From DAOTZS01 sp034434335 (GTDB lineage Bacteria; Chloroflexota; Anaerolineae; CG2-30-64-16), in the NCBI GenBank assembly GCA_034434335.1, contig DAOTZS010000208.1:1-58367 (forward strand): a stretch of DNA of 58,367 bases, given 5' to 3'. Shown here piece by piece: positions 23,775 through 32,031 of the stretch. Both the position numbers and the translations under genes were made by a program. Position 1 is the first letter of the stretch. The number at the start of each line of letters is the position of its first letter. The notes beneath the pieces were generated by a model that was not told the DNA's origin, did no database searches, and saw only the letters and a program-made list of their open reading frames with translations.

Positions 23775-24711
23775 GCTGCTCCTTTACCCAGGCAGCCATA
23801 TCCGGGTCATCGGCGATCTCGGGCCCCAGGCTCAGGCGACGCCATTCATAGGATAGCAGTTTGCCCTGTTGGTCAAAGGTAAATGTGCCAATCCCCAGCA
23901 GGCGGCCGGCATGGCCCGGAAAGGGTTCGTCGGCATGCAGGATCAGTGTGCCAGTGTCTTGGTCTTGCGTAGGGGCTGGCCTGGCCCCGCTGCCCCCGCT
24001 GATGATGATGGCAATGCCGGGGACACTGGCCGCGATCTGGCGGTCTATTCCCTGGCCAGCATGCGAGAGCAGGATCACTATGTCTGCTTGAGGCCGGAGT
24101 TCTGCTACTGCCTTCTGGGCGGAGGCAAGGGGATCTTGTACCGTAATGTCGGGCGACCCTTTTCCGCCGCTGAGCCCCACGATGGCAATACGATAGCCGG
24201 CGAATTCTCGGATGAGATAGGGCGAGGCGATCAGTTGCCCACTTTCCGTGGCCACCGCATTAGCCGAGAGGACAGCAAAGTCAGCCTCGGCCATGCGTTG
24301 GCGCAGAACGGTCAATCCCAGCGCCAGGTCCTGGGGTCCCAGCGCCATGGCGTCGTAGCGCAGGCGATTCATGACCTCGACACTGATCTTCCCTTGAGTC
24401 TTGCGAGCGGGATCCATATCCCCGGTCAGGCTGTCGCCGGCATCCAGCAGTAAGAAGGATTCACTCCTGGCTTTGGCATCTGCGATGGCGGTGGCCCGCC
24501 GGGCCACTCCTCCGACAGCCGGTTGTCAGCCACAGGGCAGGAGATATCCCCAGGTATCGTTGCTGTGCACAATGGTCAACCGCAGTGGGCCAGACGGGGT
24601 TGGACGGGTTACCTCTGTCGGCTGCACAGTGGGGGCTTCTTGTGATGGGCTGCAAGCCACCACAAGAAGCACCGCCAATGCTGCCAAAGCCAGGTTGAGC
24701 AAGTGTCTCAT
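23764..24711 (-). CDS. Lipoprotein of the metallophosphatase/5'-nucleotidase fold with in-frame TGA (candidate selenoprotein)
   Basis: From ATG 24711 (GGGGAG upstream) one reading frame runs to 23764, interrupted only by TGA at 24528-24526 (codon 62), giving 315 residues if read through. There is a lipobox LLVVAC near residue 20. The protein continues VHSNDTWGYLLPCG-(TGA)-QPAVGGVARRAT without loss of frame or conservation, followed by LLLDAGDS. From memory, homologues have Cys-Gly-Cys here, so the TGA would encode Sec as Cys-Gly-Sec. A 7-bp stem with a GGC loop follows 18 bases later. The usual GNHE and GHxH metal motifs of the fold are absent (GPQD, GGSG). The alternative is a nonsense-mutated pseudogene or sequencing error. 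It is embedded in a sugar/tungsten-enzyme operon. Confidence 0.65.
24491..24507 (-). promoter_or_regulatory. Possible bacterial SECIS hairpin
   Basis: GTGGCCC-GGC-GGGCCAC on the minus strand forms a perfect 7-bp stem with a 3-base loop beginning with G. The loop lies about 25 bases after the TGA at 24526, within the usual bacterial window. The sequence also codes for VARRAT, conserved in this family, so the palindrome could be fortuitous. Confidence 0.45.
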
Positions 24712-24733
24712 AGAGTGCCACTCCCCGAAACGT

Positions 24734-25552
24734 CTAGCGGGCACCACAAGCCTGAAGGCAGGCCTGCATGTGCCCGCGCGCCTCAGCCGCGATCATGGCG
24801 CACTGGGTCAGGCTGTACTCCCGGGCCCCGATGATTTCCAGGTCCAAGGGACCACGATAGCCATGTTCGTGCAGAATGCGGATGTATCCTACCAGATCGA
24901 TGTTACCACGGCCGTTCACCTGTTCTTCCGGCTTGCCAGGTCCCACCGGGGCCCCTGTCGTCGGGACCGGAAGAGCCTTACAGTCCCGGATATGGACATG
25001 TCTGACCCGATGAATGACCGCCTTGAGCGCATCCAGCGGGTTCTCCCCTGCCCGATATATGTGGGAAGGATCCATATCTACGCCAAAGGCCGGGGAATTC
25101 ACCGCCGCCAGCAAGCGCAGGGTTGTGGGTGTGTTGTAGATCGCTGCCCCTACGTGAGCCTTGACGCAGAGAGTAACGCCATATCGCTCAGCCATCTGCG
25201 CCAGCCGGCCGATGGAATCCACCGACTGCTGAAAGCTGGCTTCATCACCAGCTTTGCCACCAGGACCGCAGTTCACGATAGGAATACCCAGCTCGACCGC
25301 GGCCTGGAAAGCCTTTTCCATCTTTGCCGGATCCTGCGAAGGCTGCTCTATGGCCAGGAGCTCCAGGCTGTATTCCCTGGCCAGGCGTTTGATTTCCGGC
25401 ACGATCTCTTGCCAGCGATCCAGCACCAGGTGTTGGCTCATGCCCTCGATTGCGGAGAGCTCGATGCCATCATAGCCTGCCAGGGCAAGATGGCGAAAAG
25501 CGGTTTCCAGATCGTAGCCGCCAAAGAGGACGGAATTCGCTCCCAATTTCAT
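24734..25552 (-). CDS. Sugar phosphate isomerase/epimerase (xylose-isomerase-like TIM barrel)
   Basis: The protein has 272 residues from ATG 25552, preceded by AGGAGGAG. The core shows LALAGYDGIELSA, VDMDPSHIYRAGE (Asp/His metal site), VRHVHIRDC and a final GPLDLEIIG (Glu ligand). The family interconverts keto-sugars or sugar acids or removes protons beside a carbonyl. Together with the two Gfo/Idh genes upstream it suggests a pathway in which a sugar is oxidised to a keto-sugar and then epimerised or cleaved. The substrate is unknown. Confidence 0.85.
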   Translation of the reverse strand: MKLGANSVLFGGYDLETAFRHLALAGYDGIELSAIEGMSQHLVLDRWQEIVPEIKRLAREYSLELLAIEQPSQDPAKMEKAFQAAVELGIPIVNCGPGGKAGDEASFQQSVDSIGRLAQMAERYGVTLCVKAHVGAAIYNTPTTLRLLAAVNSPAFGVDMDPSHIYRAGENPLDALKAVIHRVRHVHIRDCKALPVPTTGAPVGPGKPEEQVNGRGNIDLVGYIRILHEHGYRGPLDLEIIGAREYSLTQCAMIAAEARGHMQACLQACGAR

Positions 25553-25596
25553 GGCACTCCTCCTGAGCACTGCCGCTGCAGAGTATGCAATGAGGG

Positions 25597-26685
25597 TCAA
25601 TCTAACAGGATAGCCGGATCGCCATGGAGAGGCGGCAAGGGGTGTGGCCGGACGAGCGCGCCACCGCTCTCATACGACTCGATCACCGCCCAAGTGTACT
25701 CCAGTGCGGCCAGAGCATCCCGCCCCGAGGCCCGTAACATCTCCTTGGGGACACCGTTGCTGACATCTTCGAGGAAAGCGTGGATTCGGTTAGCAAAAGT
25801 CGTGTTGAAGTCGGTCGTCCCGGAATGGGTCACCACCGGCTCTCCCGGCTTTTCAACCGAGCGATAGATGATTTTCTCAACACAATTCTCGATGCGGAAG
25901 ACCCCTTTAGTGCCGGCTACTTCCAGCATCCACCAGAGGCCTTCGCCCGTTGGCGCATCGCCTCGCTGGCTCAGCAGGTACCCTATGCAACCGTTGGCAA
26001 AGCGCACATTGATCCCTGCGACGGAGAGCATGACGTCCTGCGCTCTCCTGCGGTAGCCGGGCCGTTCCACAAAGGCCTGGATGTGAGTGATGTCGCCGCA
26101 GAAGTGGCGCATGACCGAGAAGGGATGCGACAGGAATGCTTTCAGATGGAAGTAAGGCCATCCCTTGACGCGGCTGGAATCAGGGGGGCGGTAGTTAGGA
26201 GGTTCGCCACCGCCGAAGCCCATCAAATGCAGACAGTAGATCTGCTCACCGATCTGACCGTTCGCGATATACTGTTTCCCGCGTTCAGCGGGCAAGGTGA
26301 AGTAATGATTCAGGTTGCAGCCCAGGTAGACATCCTTGCGGGTCGCTGCGGCGACCATCTGACGCGCCTCATTCACATCGTTGGAGAGCGGTTTTTCTAC
26401 CAACACATGTTTGCCGGCCTCTATGGCTTCCATAGTCGGCTCAAAGTGCCAGCTTCCATTCTCAAAGCCGCCCGTGGTCACGTCCACGATGTCAATCTCC
26501 TCCTGACGGAGCATTTCCCTCAGGCTGTAGTAGGCTCTGACTCCGAACCTGGCAGCCGCGGCGTCGGCACGCTCTTTCACTACGTCACACACTGCAACCA
26601 ACTCGGCCAGAGGATCCTGTTTGTAAGCCTGGGCATGCGTGTTGCCGATCCCGCGCATGCCCACCACACCTACTTTGAGAGCCAT
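25597..26685 (-). CDS. Gfo/Idh/MocA oxidoreductase A
   Basis: The protein has 362 residues with AGGGAGAAAA before ATG 26685. The Rossmann start VGVVGMRGIGNTHAQAY leads to the EKPLSNDVNEA motif (EKP) and a C-terminal substrate domain with LKAFLSHPFSVMRHF. It is strongly alike in its first 60 residues to the next gene upstream (DPLAELVAVCDVVKERADAA), so the two arose by duplication. An NAD(P)-dependent sugar dehydrogenase role is likely; the substrate is unknown. Confidence 0.88.
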   Translation of the reverse strand: MALKVGVVGMRGIGNTHAQAYKQDPLAELVAVCDVVKERADAAAARFGVRAYYSLREMLRQEEIDIVDVTTGGFENGSWHFEPTMEAIEAGKHVLVEKPLSNDVNEARQMVAAATRKDVYLGCNLNHYFTLPAERGKQYIANGQIGEQIYCLHLMGFGGGEPPNYRPPDSSRVKGWPYFHLKAFLSHPFSVMRHFCGDITHIQAFVERPGYRRRAQDVMLSVAGINVRFANGCIGYLLSQRGDAPTGEGLWWMLEVAGTKGVFRIENCVEKIIYRSVEKPGEPVVTHSGTTDFNTTFANRIHAFLEDVSNGVPKEMLRASGRDALAALEYTWAVIESYESGGALVRPHPLPPLHGDPAILLD

Positions 26686-26706
26686 GGTGATTTTCTCCCT
26701 TCAATG

Positions 26707-27699
26707 TCACTTGACGTAAACAACCTTCTCGCCTTCCAGCGACTCGATAGCAGCCTGGAGCACCTTCTGAGCAGCCAGCCCATCCGCGCCGGAGCCATCA
26801 ATGCGCTCGGGCGGCACTCCCATGGTGATCTCTTCCAGAAAGCGATGGATACGGTTGCGGAAGGTGTCTTCAAAATCCCGCATACCACCGAAAACCGGAT
26901 TGGTGTACACTGTCTTCTCCAGGTTTCCGGCGGGATAGAGGGTAACTTCTCGCCACATGTCATCAATGACAAAGCGGCCGGCGGTGCCTGCCACTTCGCA
27001 GCGCTCCATGGGGTGCCCGCGCTCGATGTCATAAGAAGCGGTCAGCCCGCCCACCGCACCGTTGGCAAAACGCACACTTATATGAGCCGTAGACCAGATC
27101 TTGCGGCCCGGAGCCTTGGTCGCAAAGCATTGGACCGCTTCTATCTCACCCCCAAAGTGGCGCATGATATCTACTGTGTGGGGGTTGAGCGATTTGATCA
27201 TGTAGTATGGAGAACTCTCGGCGGGGTTCTTGATCCACATGCTCATATTGATGAAGAGCAGGTGGCCGATTTTGCCTTCATTCTGCCAGCGTTTGGCCAG
27301 GTAGGCAGCGGGGGTGAAACGATGGTTGAGGTTGATGGCATAGCAGACCCCCTTCTGGCGGGCTTTGGCAACCATTTCTTCGGCTTTGGGGATCTCGTTG
27401 TGAATCGGCTTCTCGCCCAACACGTGGCAGCCAGCCTCTAGAGCCTGCATAGTAGGCTCGTAGTGGTCACTTCCATTCTCAAAGCCGGAAGTGGTGATAC
27501 TGCATACGTCAGGTCGTAGGGCATCTAGCATGGTCTGGGCATCGTAGAATGCCGGCACGCCCAACCGGGCCGCAGCAGCATCGGCCCTTTCCTTGATGAT
27601 GTCGCAAACCCCTACCAGCTCGGCCAGGGGGTCTTCTTTGTAGATAGTGGCATGGCGATTACCGATAGGGCCCATGCCGATGACACAGGCTCTGAGCAT
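26707..27699 (-). CDS. Gfo/Idh/MocA oxidoreductase B (paralogue of A)
   Basis: The protein has 330 residues. It starts RACVIGMGPIGNRHATIY, has GEKPIHNEIPKAEEM as the EKP motif and SLNPHTVDIMRHFGG in the active-site region (His/Asp retained). It lies 4 bases after the sulfotransferase gene and 21 bases before its paralogue. Tandem Gfo/Idh pairs often act as an oxidase/reductase couple on one sugar, as in keto-glycoside cleavage systems; that is an inference. Confidence 0.88.
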   Translation of the reverse strand: MLRACVIGMGPIGNRHATIYKEDPLAELVGVCDIIKERADAAAARLGVPAFYDAQTMLDALRPDVCSITTSGFENGSDHYEPTMQALEAGCHVLGEKPIHNEIPKAEEMVAKARQKGVCYAINLNHRFTPAAYLAKRWQNEGKIGHLLFINMSMWIKNPAESSPYYMIKSLNPHTVDIMRHFGGEIEAVQCFATKAPGRKIWSTAHISVRFANGAVGGLTASYDIERGHPMERCEVAGTAGRFVIDDMWREVTLYPAGNLEKTVYTNPVFGGMRDFEDTFRNRIHRFLEEITMGVPPERIDGSGADGLAAQKVLQAAIESLEGEKVVYVK

Positions 27700-27703
27700 G
27701 TGG

Positions 27704-28552
27704 TCATCTCCCCATGGTTAGATCCTGAGGCTCCAGCCCATAGAGGATCTCCGGCTGGGGCTTTGGAGAAGGAGGTGGACTGGGCAGAACTTCAGCCACT
27801 TCTGCAGGTGGTAGTGGCCAGGGGGCCACCGCAGGCAGTTCGTATCCATACTCCTCCAGGGCAGGCCTGAGAAAATCGTAATAGTGCGCCTCGCTGCTCT
27901 GTTTCCAACGCCCCACCGCTTCTGGCCGCACAGGGATCTTGGCCAGTCTGATGCCAAGGAACTCCTCCAGGCGTTGCAAGGTCTCATCCTGCCGCAGTAC
28001 AAAGTCCTCGAAGCGTACTTCGATCCAGTGCCGCGGTTTGGGTGTGGCCTTGACCAGATCGTACTGATACTTCCATGAGATAGCTCTGCGCAGGTATACG
28101 TCGTCGGTGAGGGGATACTGGATACCGAAGTCCCTCAAGTCGTCAGTCAGATGTCTGTTCAGGATGCAATCGCGCGGGTCGCGAATCCAGAAGATGTACT
28201 TCGCGTCTGGAAACATGCGCGCAATCCAGGGAAAAACCAGCGTGGTTTCGGGGATCTTCCACCCCTTGTGGGGCTCGTTGCTCTCCAAGACTGATCTCAG
28301 GTAAGAGTAGATCAGGCTGCTGAATTCCGCCGGGATCTCCATCGAATGCAGTGCGCTCCAGTCCCACTTCAGGTCCCCACACCAGCGGACATACCGGGCA
28401 AGAACCCGACAAGCTTCATACATGTCTTGCGGGGGCAACAGGTCACCCGATTCGTTGAGAGGCGCGCCCATGAACACGCCGCTCGCAGACAGGGTGTGGG
28501 ACATCGCCCGCGTGCCCGAATGCCCCCGGCCGATAACGGTGATCAGCGACAT
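27704..28552 (-). CDS. Sulfotransferase-family protein
   Basis: The protein has 282 residues. The N-terminal ITVIGRGHSGTRAMS matches the PAPS 5'-phosphosulfate loop, and YIFWIRDPRDCILNR carries the 3'-phosphate-binding Arg-Asp-Pro-Arg motif. The C-terminal ~35 residues are Pro-rich and unlike the fold. It would transfer sulfate from PAPS to a hydroxyl of a sugar or lipid. The next gene upstream is a sulfatase-fold enzyme, an odd pairing. A sulfotransferase-like kinase is possible. Confidence 0.82.
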   Translation of the reverse strand: MSLITVIGRGHSGTRAMSHTLSASGVFMGAPLNESGDLLPPQDMYEACRVLARYVRWCGDLKWDWSALHSMEIPAEFSSLIYSYLRSVLESNEPHKGWKIPETTLVFPWIARMFPDAKYIFWIRDPRDCILNRHLTDDLRDFGIQYPLTDDVYLRRAISWKYQYDLVKATPKPRHWIEVRFEDFVLRQDETLQRLEEFLGIRLAKIPVRPEAVGRWKQSSEAHYYDFLRPALEEYGYELPAVAPWPLPPAEVAEVLPSPPPSPKPQPEILYGLEPQDLTMGR

Positions 28553-28576
28553 AGGACGATTTGACAGCCTTCCTTT

Positions 28577-29980
28577 CTATCGCCTGGGCTCGGCCTGAAG
28601 CCTGGCAGCCTGAGCCGGGTCGCCGATATGGAGCGTATCATATGCTTGCTGCGAGCTCTTAAAGGGGCCAATGCCGGCATGGCCATGCCAGTCACCCTGG
28701 GTATGGATGGGGTTGGGGAGCCCTGTCTCTTGCTCGCGGCGCGCCAGCCAGGCCTCCATGCGCTTCTGCAACAGGGACACGATGTCCGGGTGCTGATCGG
28801 CCAGATTGATGTTTTCTCCGGGATCTTCCACCAGGTTGTAGAGTTCAACTGGTGGCTTGAAGTGGAAGTCTGGCTCCAGGGCCAGGATCAGCTTCCATTG
28901 GGGAGTGCGCCAGCCGTGCTTGCGCATCCATGTGCACTCTGTAATGTAGAATTCGCTTTCATAGGAGGCGATTTCACCGCTGATCAGAGGCAACAGGCTC
29001 TTGCCGTCGAACTGAATGTCGGTCTCAATCCCTGCCAGCTCGAGAAGGGTGGGCATCAGGTCCTGGTGACGGTTATAGCCGGCCACGCGCCGTCCCTGCG
29101 GCACCCTGGCAGGGTAGCGGATGATCAGCGGCACGTGCAGGGTCTGATCGTAGAGGCCGTGGTGGTCGAAGTAGCATTCGTGGTCGTACAATGTCTCACC
29201 GTGGTCGCTGTTGATCACCACGATCGTCTGGTCGAGGATGTCCAGCTTTTCCAGGGCCGTGAAGATGGTTTGCATGGCCGCGTCCATATAGGCAACCGCG
29301 CCATCATACTGAGCAATCACATAATCCTTGTCTGTGATCCCTGGCGGCATCCAACTGGCGAAAAAGTCCCGGAAGGGCTTGAAGGCCATCACGGGCTCCA
29401 TGGACTTGTTTCTGGGATCGCACTCGTTGCCGTGGTAGAACATGCGCTCGAACGGCTCCGGTGGCAGGTATGGGGCATGGGGGTCCATATGGCGCAGGAA
29501 GAGGAAGAAAGGCTCCCTCTGTTTTGCCAGGCGCTCGAGTTCGGGGATTGCCACCCTGTTCAGGTTTTGCGCCTTGGGGCTGCGTCCTTCGTTCCAGCTA
29601 CCCCATCCCTCGTAAGTCAGGTAGGTATCGAAGCCTCGCGAGGCAGGATTGCCGCTGAAGCCCACACAGGTGGTTTGATAGCCCTTTTCACGCAAGACCT
29701 CAGCCAGGGTTTTGACTTCTGGCCGCAGAGGGCCCTTATGGCGCAAGGCCACGACCTGGGTGTTGAACAGGTCCATGCCGGTCAACATGGCCGCATAAGC
29801 CGGGGTAGTAGGGATATAAGCACTGTACGTGCGTTCGAACAAGGTGCCTTCTGTGGCGAAACGATCGATATGAGGTGTGGTCAGGCGATGATAGCCGTAG
29901 CAGCTCATGTGGTCGGCGCGAAGGGAGTCGATGCCTATGAGCACGATGTTAGGATAACGAGGCTTCCGTCGAGGTGACAT
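28577..29980 (-). CDS. Sulfatase-fold (alkaline phosphatase superfamily) hydrolase with Thr nucleophile
   Basis: The protein has 467 residues from ATG 29980 (AGGAGGAA upstream); longer in-frame upstream codons run into the neighbouring gene. The fold is clear: NIVLIGIDSLRADHMSCYGY (metal Asp), NSDHGETLYDH (Asp-His) and a C-terminal YNLVEDPGENINLAD block. But the formylglycine motif C/S-x-P-x-R is replaced by T58-T-P-A-Y-A-A-M-L-T-G, so no Cys or Ser can be matured and the Arg is gone. Thr nucleophiles occur in phosphodiesterases and phosphatases of this superfamily, so a phospho-substrate is likelier than a sulfate ester. No signal peptide is seen. Confidence 0.82.
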   Translation of the reverse strand: MSPRRKPRYPNIVLIGIDSLRADHMSCYGYHRLTTPHIDRFATEGTLFERTYSAYIPTTPAYAAMLTGMDLFNTQVVALRHKGPLRPEVKTLAEVLREKGYQTTCVGFSGNPASRGFDTYLTYEGWGSWNEGRSPKAQNLNRVAIPELERLAKQREPFFLFLRHMDPHAPYLPPEPFERMFYHGNECDPRNKSMEPVMAFKPFRDFFASWMPPGITDKDYVIAQYDGAVAYMDAAMQTIFTALEKLDILDQTIVVINSDHGETLYDHECYFDHHGLYDQTLHVPLIIRYPARVPQGRRVAGYNRHQDLMPTLLELAGIETDIQFDGKSLLPLISGEIASYESEFYITECTWMRKHGWRTPQWKLILALEPDFHFKPPVELYNLVEDPGENINLADQHPDIVSLLQKRMEAWLARREQETGLPNPIHTQGDWHGHAGIGPFKSSQQAYDTLHIGDPAQAARLQAEPRR

Positions 29981-30038
29981 AATTCCTCCTGACTCAGGGG
30001 CTAAAAAGATGCCTGATGGGTTGGGTCGCTGATATCGT

Positions 30039-31970
30039 CTATGGCAAGAACTCTTCCAATCCAAGCAAACGCAGGCGTTCTGGGGTAGGCACCCCCTCCG
30101 GGGTCCACCCCATGAGGGCATACCAGGTCTGGCGAGCCCGGTAGAAGGCCTCTTCCGTGATCTCAATCCCGGCCAGTGGCCCTTCTCGGAAGGCCTGCAT
30201 TACCCTGCGGGGCAACTTATCGTCTGCAGCGGAGAAGCCTTCGCGCAGATTGAACAGCCGTGCCAGGGTTTGGGCGCGCTCACCCACGGCCAGGATATCG
30301 CGCGGGGTATACTGGTGGCCGGTTGCCCCGCTCAGCGCCTGGGCCAGATGGGTGTAGTCGTAGGGGTAGAACATACAGCATAGGGCACAATCCTGGAAGT
30401 GTTGCCAGTTGACCTCGTGGTAGAACAGCTCCATCTTCTCCGGCCCCAAGTCGGTGGCCGAGAGTGGGCCAACACGGTATACCAGGTTGACGCGGTCCAA
30501 CCCCCTGCCAGGGGCGGTATACCCTGTGTCGTGGATGTTCATCATGTGGTCTGCACCTACGGGCGCAACGGCATAGCCCACGCCCAGGGCATGTTTCAGC
30601 CGCGGCTCATGCATCGGCAGTTCCTGGCCTTTGACCTCCACCGTGTATGCCTCGGCACCCTGGCCAATCAGCCGTGCCAGCCGACGGGTGCCCAGCGCCA
30701 TTTGTGCGCCGAATCCGCGACGGTGCGCTATCAATTCCAGGGCCTCAAGCAGGGCGGTGGCGTCTCCCCAGCGCGGCAGAAAGCCATCGGTTTGCTCGGC
30801 CGTCAGCAGCCCGCGCTCGACACATTCCATCACGAAAGCAATGGTCATCCCGGTGCTGATCGTGTCCAGGCCCCAGCGGGCTGCCAGCTCATTAGCTTTG
30901 GCCACGGCAATCAGATCATCTATGCCGCAAGCGCTGCCGAGCGCAGCCAGCGATTCGTACTCCGGGCCTCCGTAGACCGGCTCTATGCGATGCACCGCGT
31001 CCTGGCTCACCCGCAACGGTGTGCTCGCCGTCCACTCGCTGAGCCGTTGTCGGGCTTGCTCGGAATCGTATTCCACCACCTGTTTGCACTGGATGGGACA
31101 GGCCTGGCAGGTATCGCGACGGATCAGGATCGTGCGCTGCATGGTCTGGCCGCTGATGCTGTCAGCACCTTCAAATACCGGGTCCCGGAAGTTGCGGGTT
31201 GGCAGCCCACCGCTGCGGTTGAGGTTGTTCACACCCGCTGGTGTGCCCATCTCAACCGCCCAAGCAGCCAGTTCCCGATAATTATCACCCAACCATTTGG
31301 CAACCTCCTGAAGCTGACGGTGATCAGCTACCGGAACAGTTTGCGTGCCACGGACTGCCACCGCCTTCAGACGCTTGCTGCCCATAACTGCACCCAGCCC
31401 ATTCCGCCCAGCCGCGCGGTTGGCATCGTGGATTATGCAGGCAAAGAGGACCTGGTTCTCGCCGGCGATGCCGCATTGCGCCACTCGGACGCGTTCGTCA
31501 CCCAACTCATTGCGAATCAAGCCCTGCACCTCGGCTGTCTCACGTCCCCACAGATGAGCAGCCGGACGGATCTCAGCCTGGCCATCGTGGATCCAGAGAT
31601 AAACTGGCTGGTCTGCCTGGCCGTGCACTACCAGTGCATCAAACCCTGCTCGTTTGAACTCGTGCCCCCACCAACCACCGGCCTCTGAGCTACCCAGCGC
31701 ACCAGTAAGCGGGCTTTTGCCGCCTACTCCATGCCGGCCAGCCCCTGGAAGGTTTGTCCCTTGCAAGATCCCCGGGGCGAAGATCAGCAAGTTTTGTGGT
31801 CCCAGGGGATCTGCTCCCTGTGGCAGATCGCGCAGCAGGAGATATGACACCAGCGCTCGCCCGCCTACCAGCTTGAGGTACAGTTCATCTGGGGGCGTCT
31901 CTGTCCAAATGTGCCGCGAGGTGAGGTCTGCATGCAGGATCTTCCCCCATGTACCAGCAACACTCATCAT
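30039..31970 (-). CDS. aor: Aldehyde:ferredoxin oxidoreductase (tungsten/pterin enzyme)
   Basis: The protein has 643 residues, near full AOR family length. The N-terminal domain has GGRALVSYLLL and GKSPLTGALGSSEAGGWWG (pterin contacts). The [4Fe-4S] ligands are CQACPIQC plus a late Cys in the DCALCCMF stretch. It oxidises aldehydes to acids with ferredoxin; related GOR/WOR enzymes act on sugars such as glyceraldehyde. The start is ATG 31970 or the Met codon immediately following. A MoaD-like gene lies 61 bases upstream, as often seen for tungsten enzymes. In this operon a sugar-aldehyde substrate is plausible. Confidence 0.9.
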   Translation of the reverse strand: MMSVAGTWGKILHADLTSRHIWTETPPDELYLKLVGGRALVSYLLLRDLPQGADPLGPQNLLIFAPGILQGTNLPGAGRHGVGGKSPLTGALGSSEAGGWWGHEFKRAGFDALVVHGQADQPVYLWIHDGQAEIRPAAHLWGRETAEVQGLIRNELGDERVRVAQCGIAGENQVLFACIIHDANRAAGRNGLGAVMGSKRLKAVAVRGTQTVPVADHRQLQEVAKWLGDNYRELAAWAVEMGTPAGVNNLNRSGGLPTRNFRDPVFEGADSISGQTMQRTILIRRDTCQACPIQCKQVVEYDSEQARQRLSEWTASTPLRVSQDAVHRIEPVYGGPEYESLAALGSACGIDDLIAVAKANELAARWGLDTISTGMTIAFVMECVERGLLTAEQTDGFLPRWGDATALLEALELIAHRRGFGAQMALGTRRLARLIGQGAEAYTVEVKGQELPMHEPRLKHALGVGYAVAPVGADHMMNIHDTGYTAPGRGLDRVNLVYRVGPLSATDLGPEKMELFYHEVNWQHFQDCALCCMFYPYDYTHLAQALSGATGHQYTPRDILAVGERAQTLARLFNLREGFSAADDKLPRRVMQAFREGPLAGIEITEEAFYRARQTWYALMGWTPEGVPTPERLRLLGLEEFLP

Positions 31971-32031
31971 ATCCTCCTTGTGGGCCTTTCCGGAAGTCCC
32001 TGGGATTCTCAGGAAGGTGACAGGGGGCCGT

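Noticed and set aside
24461..24747. Frameshift in the nucleotidase-fold gene
   Set aside because: The two parts are in the same frame (start points differ by a multiple of three) and no residues are lost; only the TGA interrupts, so frameshift is not the explanation.
25780..27441. Long open frame (553 codons) on the plus strand opposite the two Gfo/Idh genes
   Set aside because: It is antisense to two clear dehydrogenase genes with RBSs and conserved motifs; the translation has no domain pattern. It is a GC-rich shadow frame.
28628..29977. 449-codon plus-strand frame opposite the sulfatase-like gene
   Set aside because: It mirrors the sulfatase coding strand and has no recognisable motifs or RBS.
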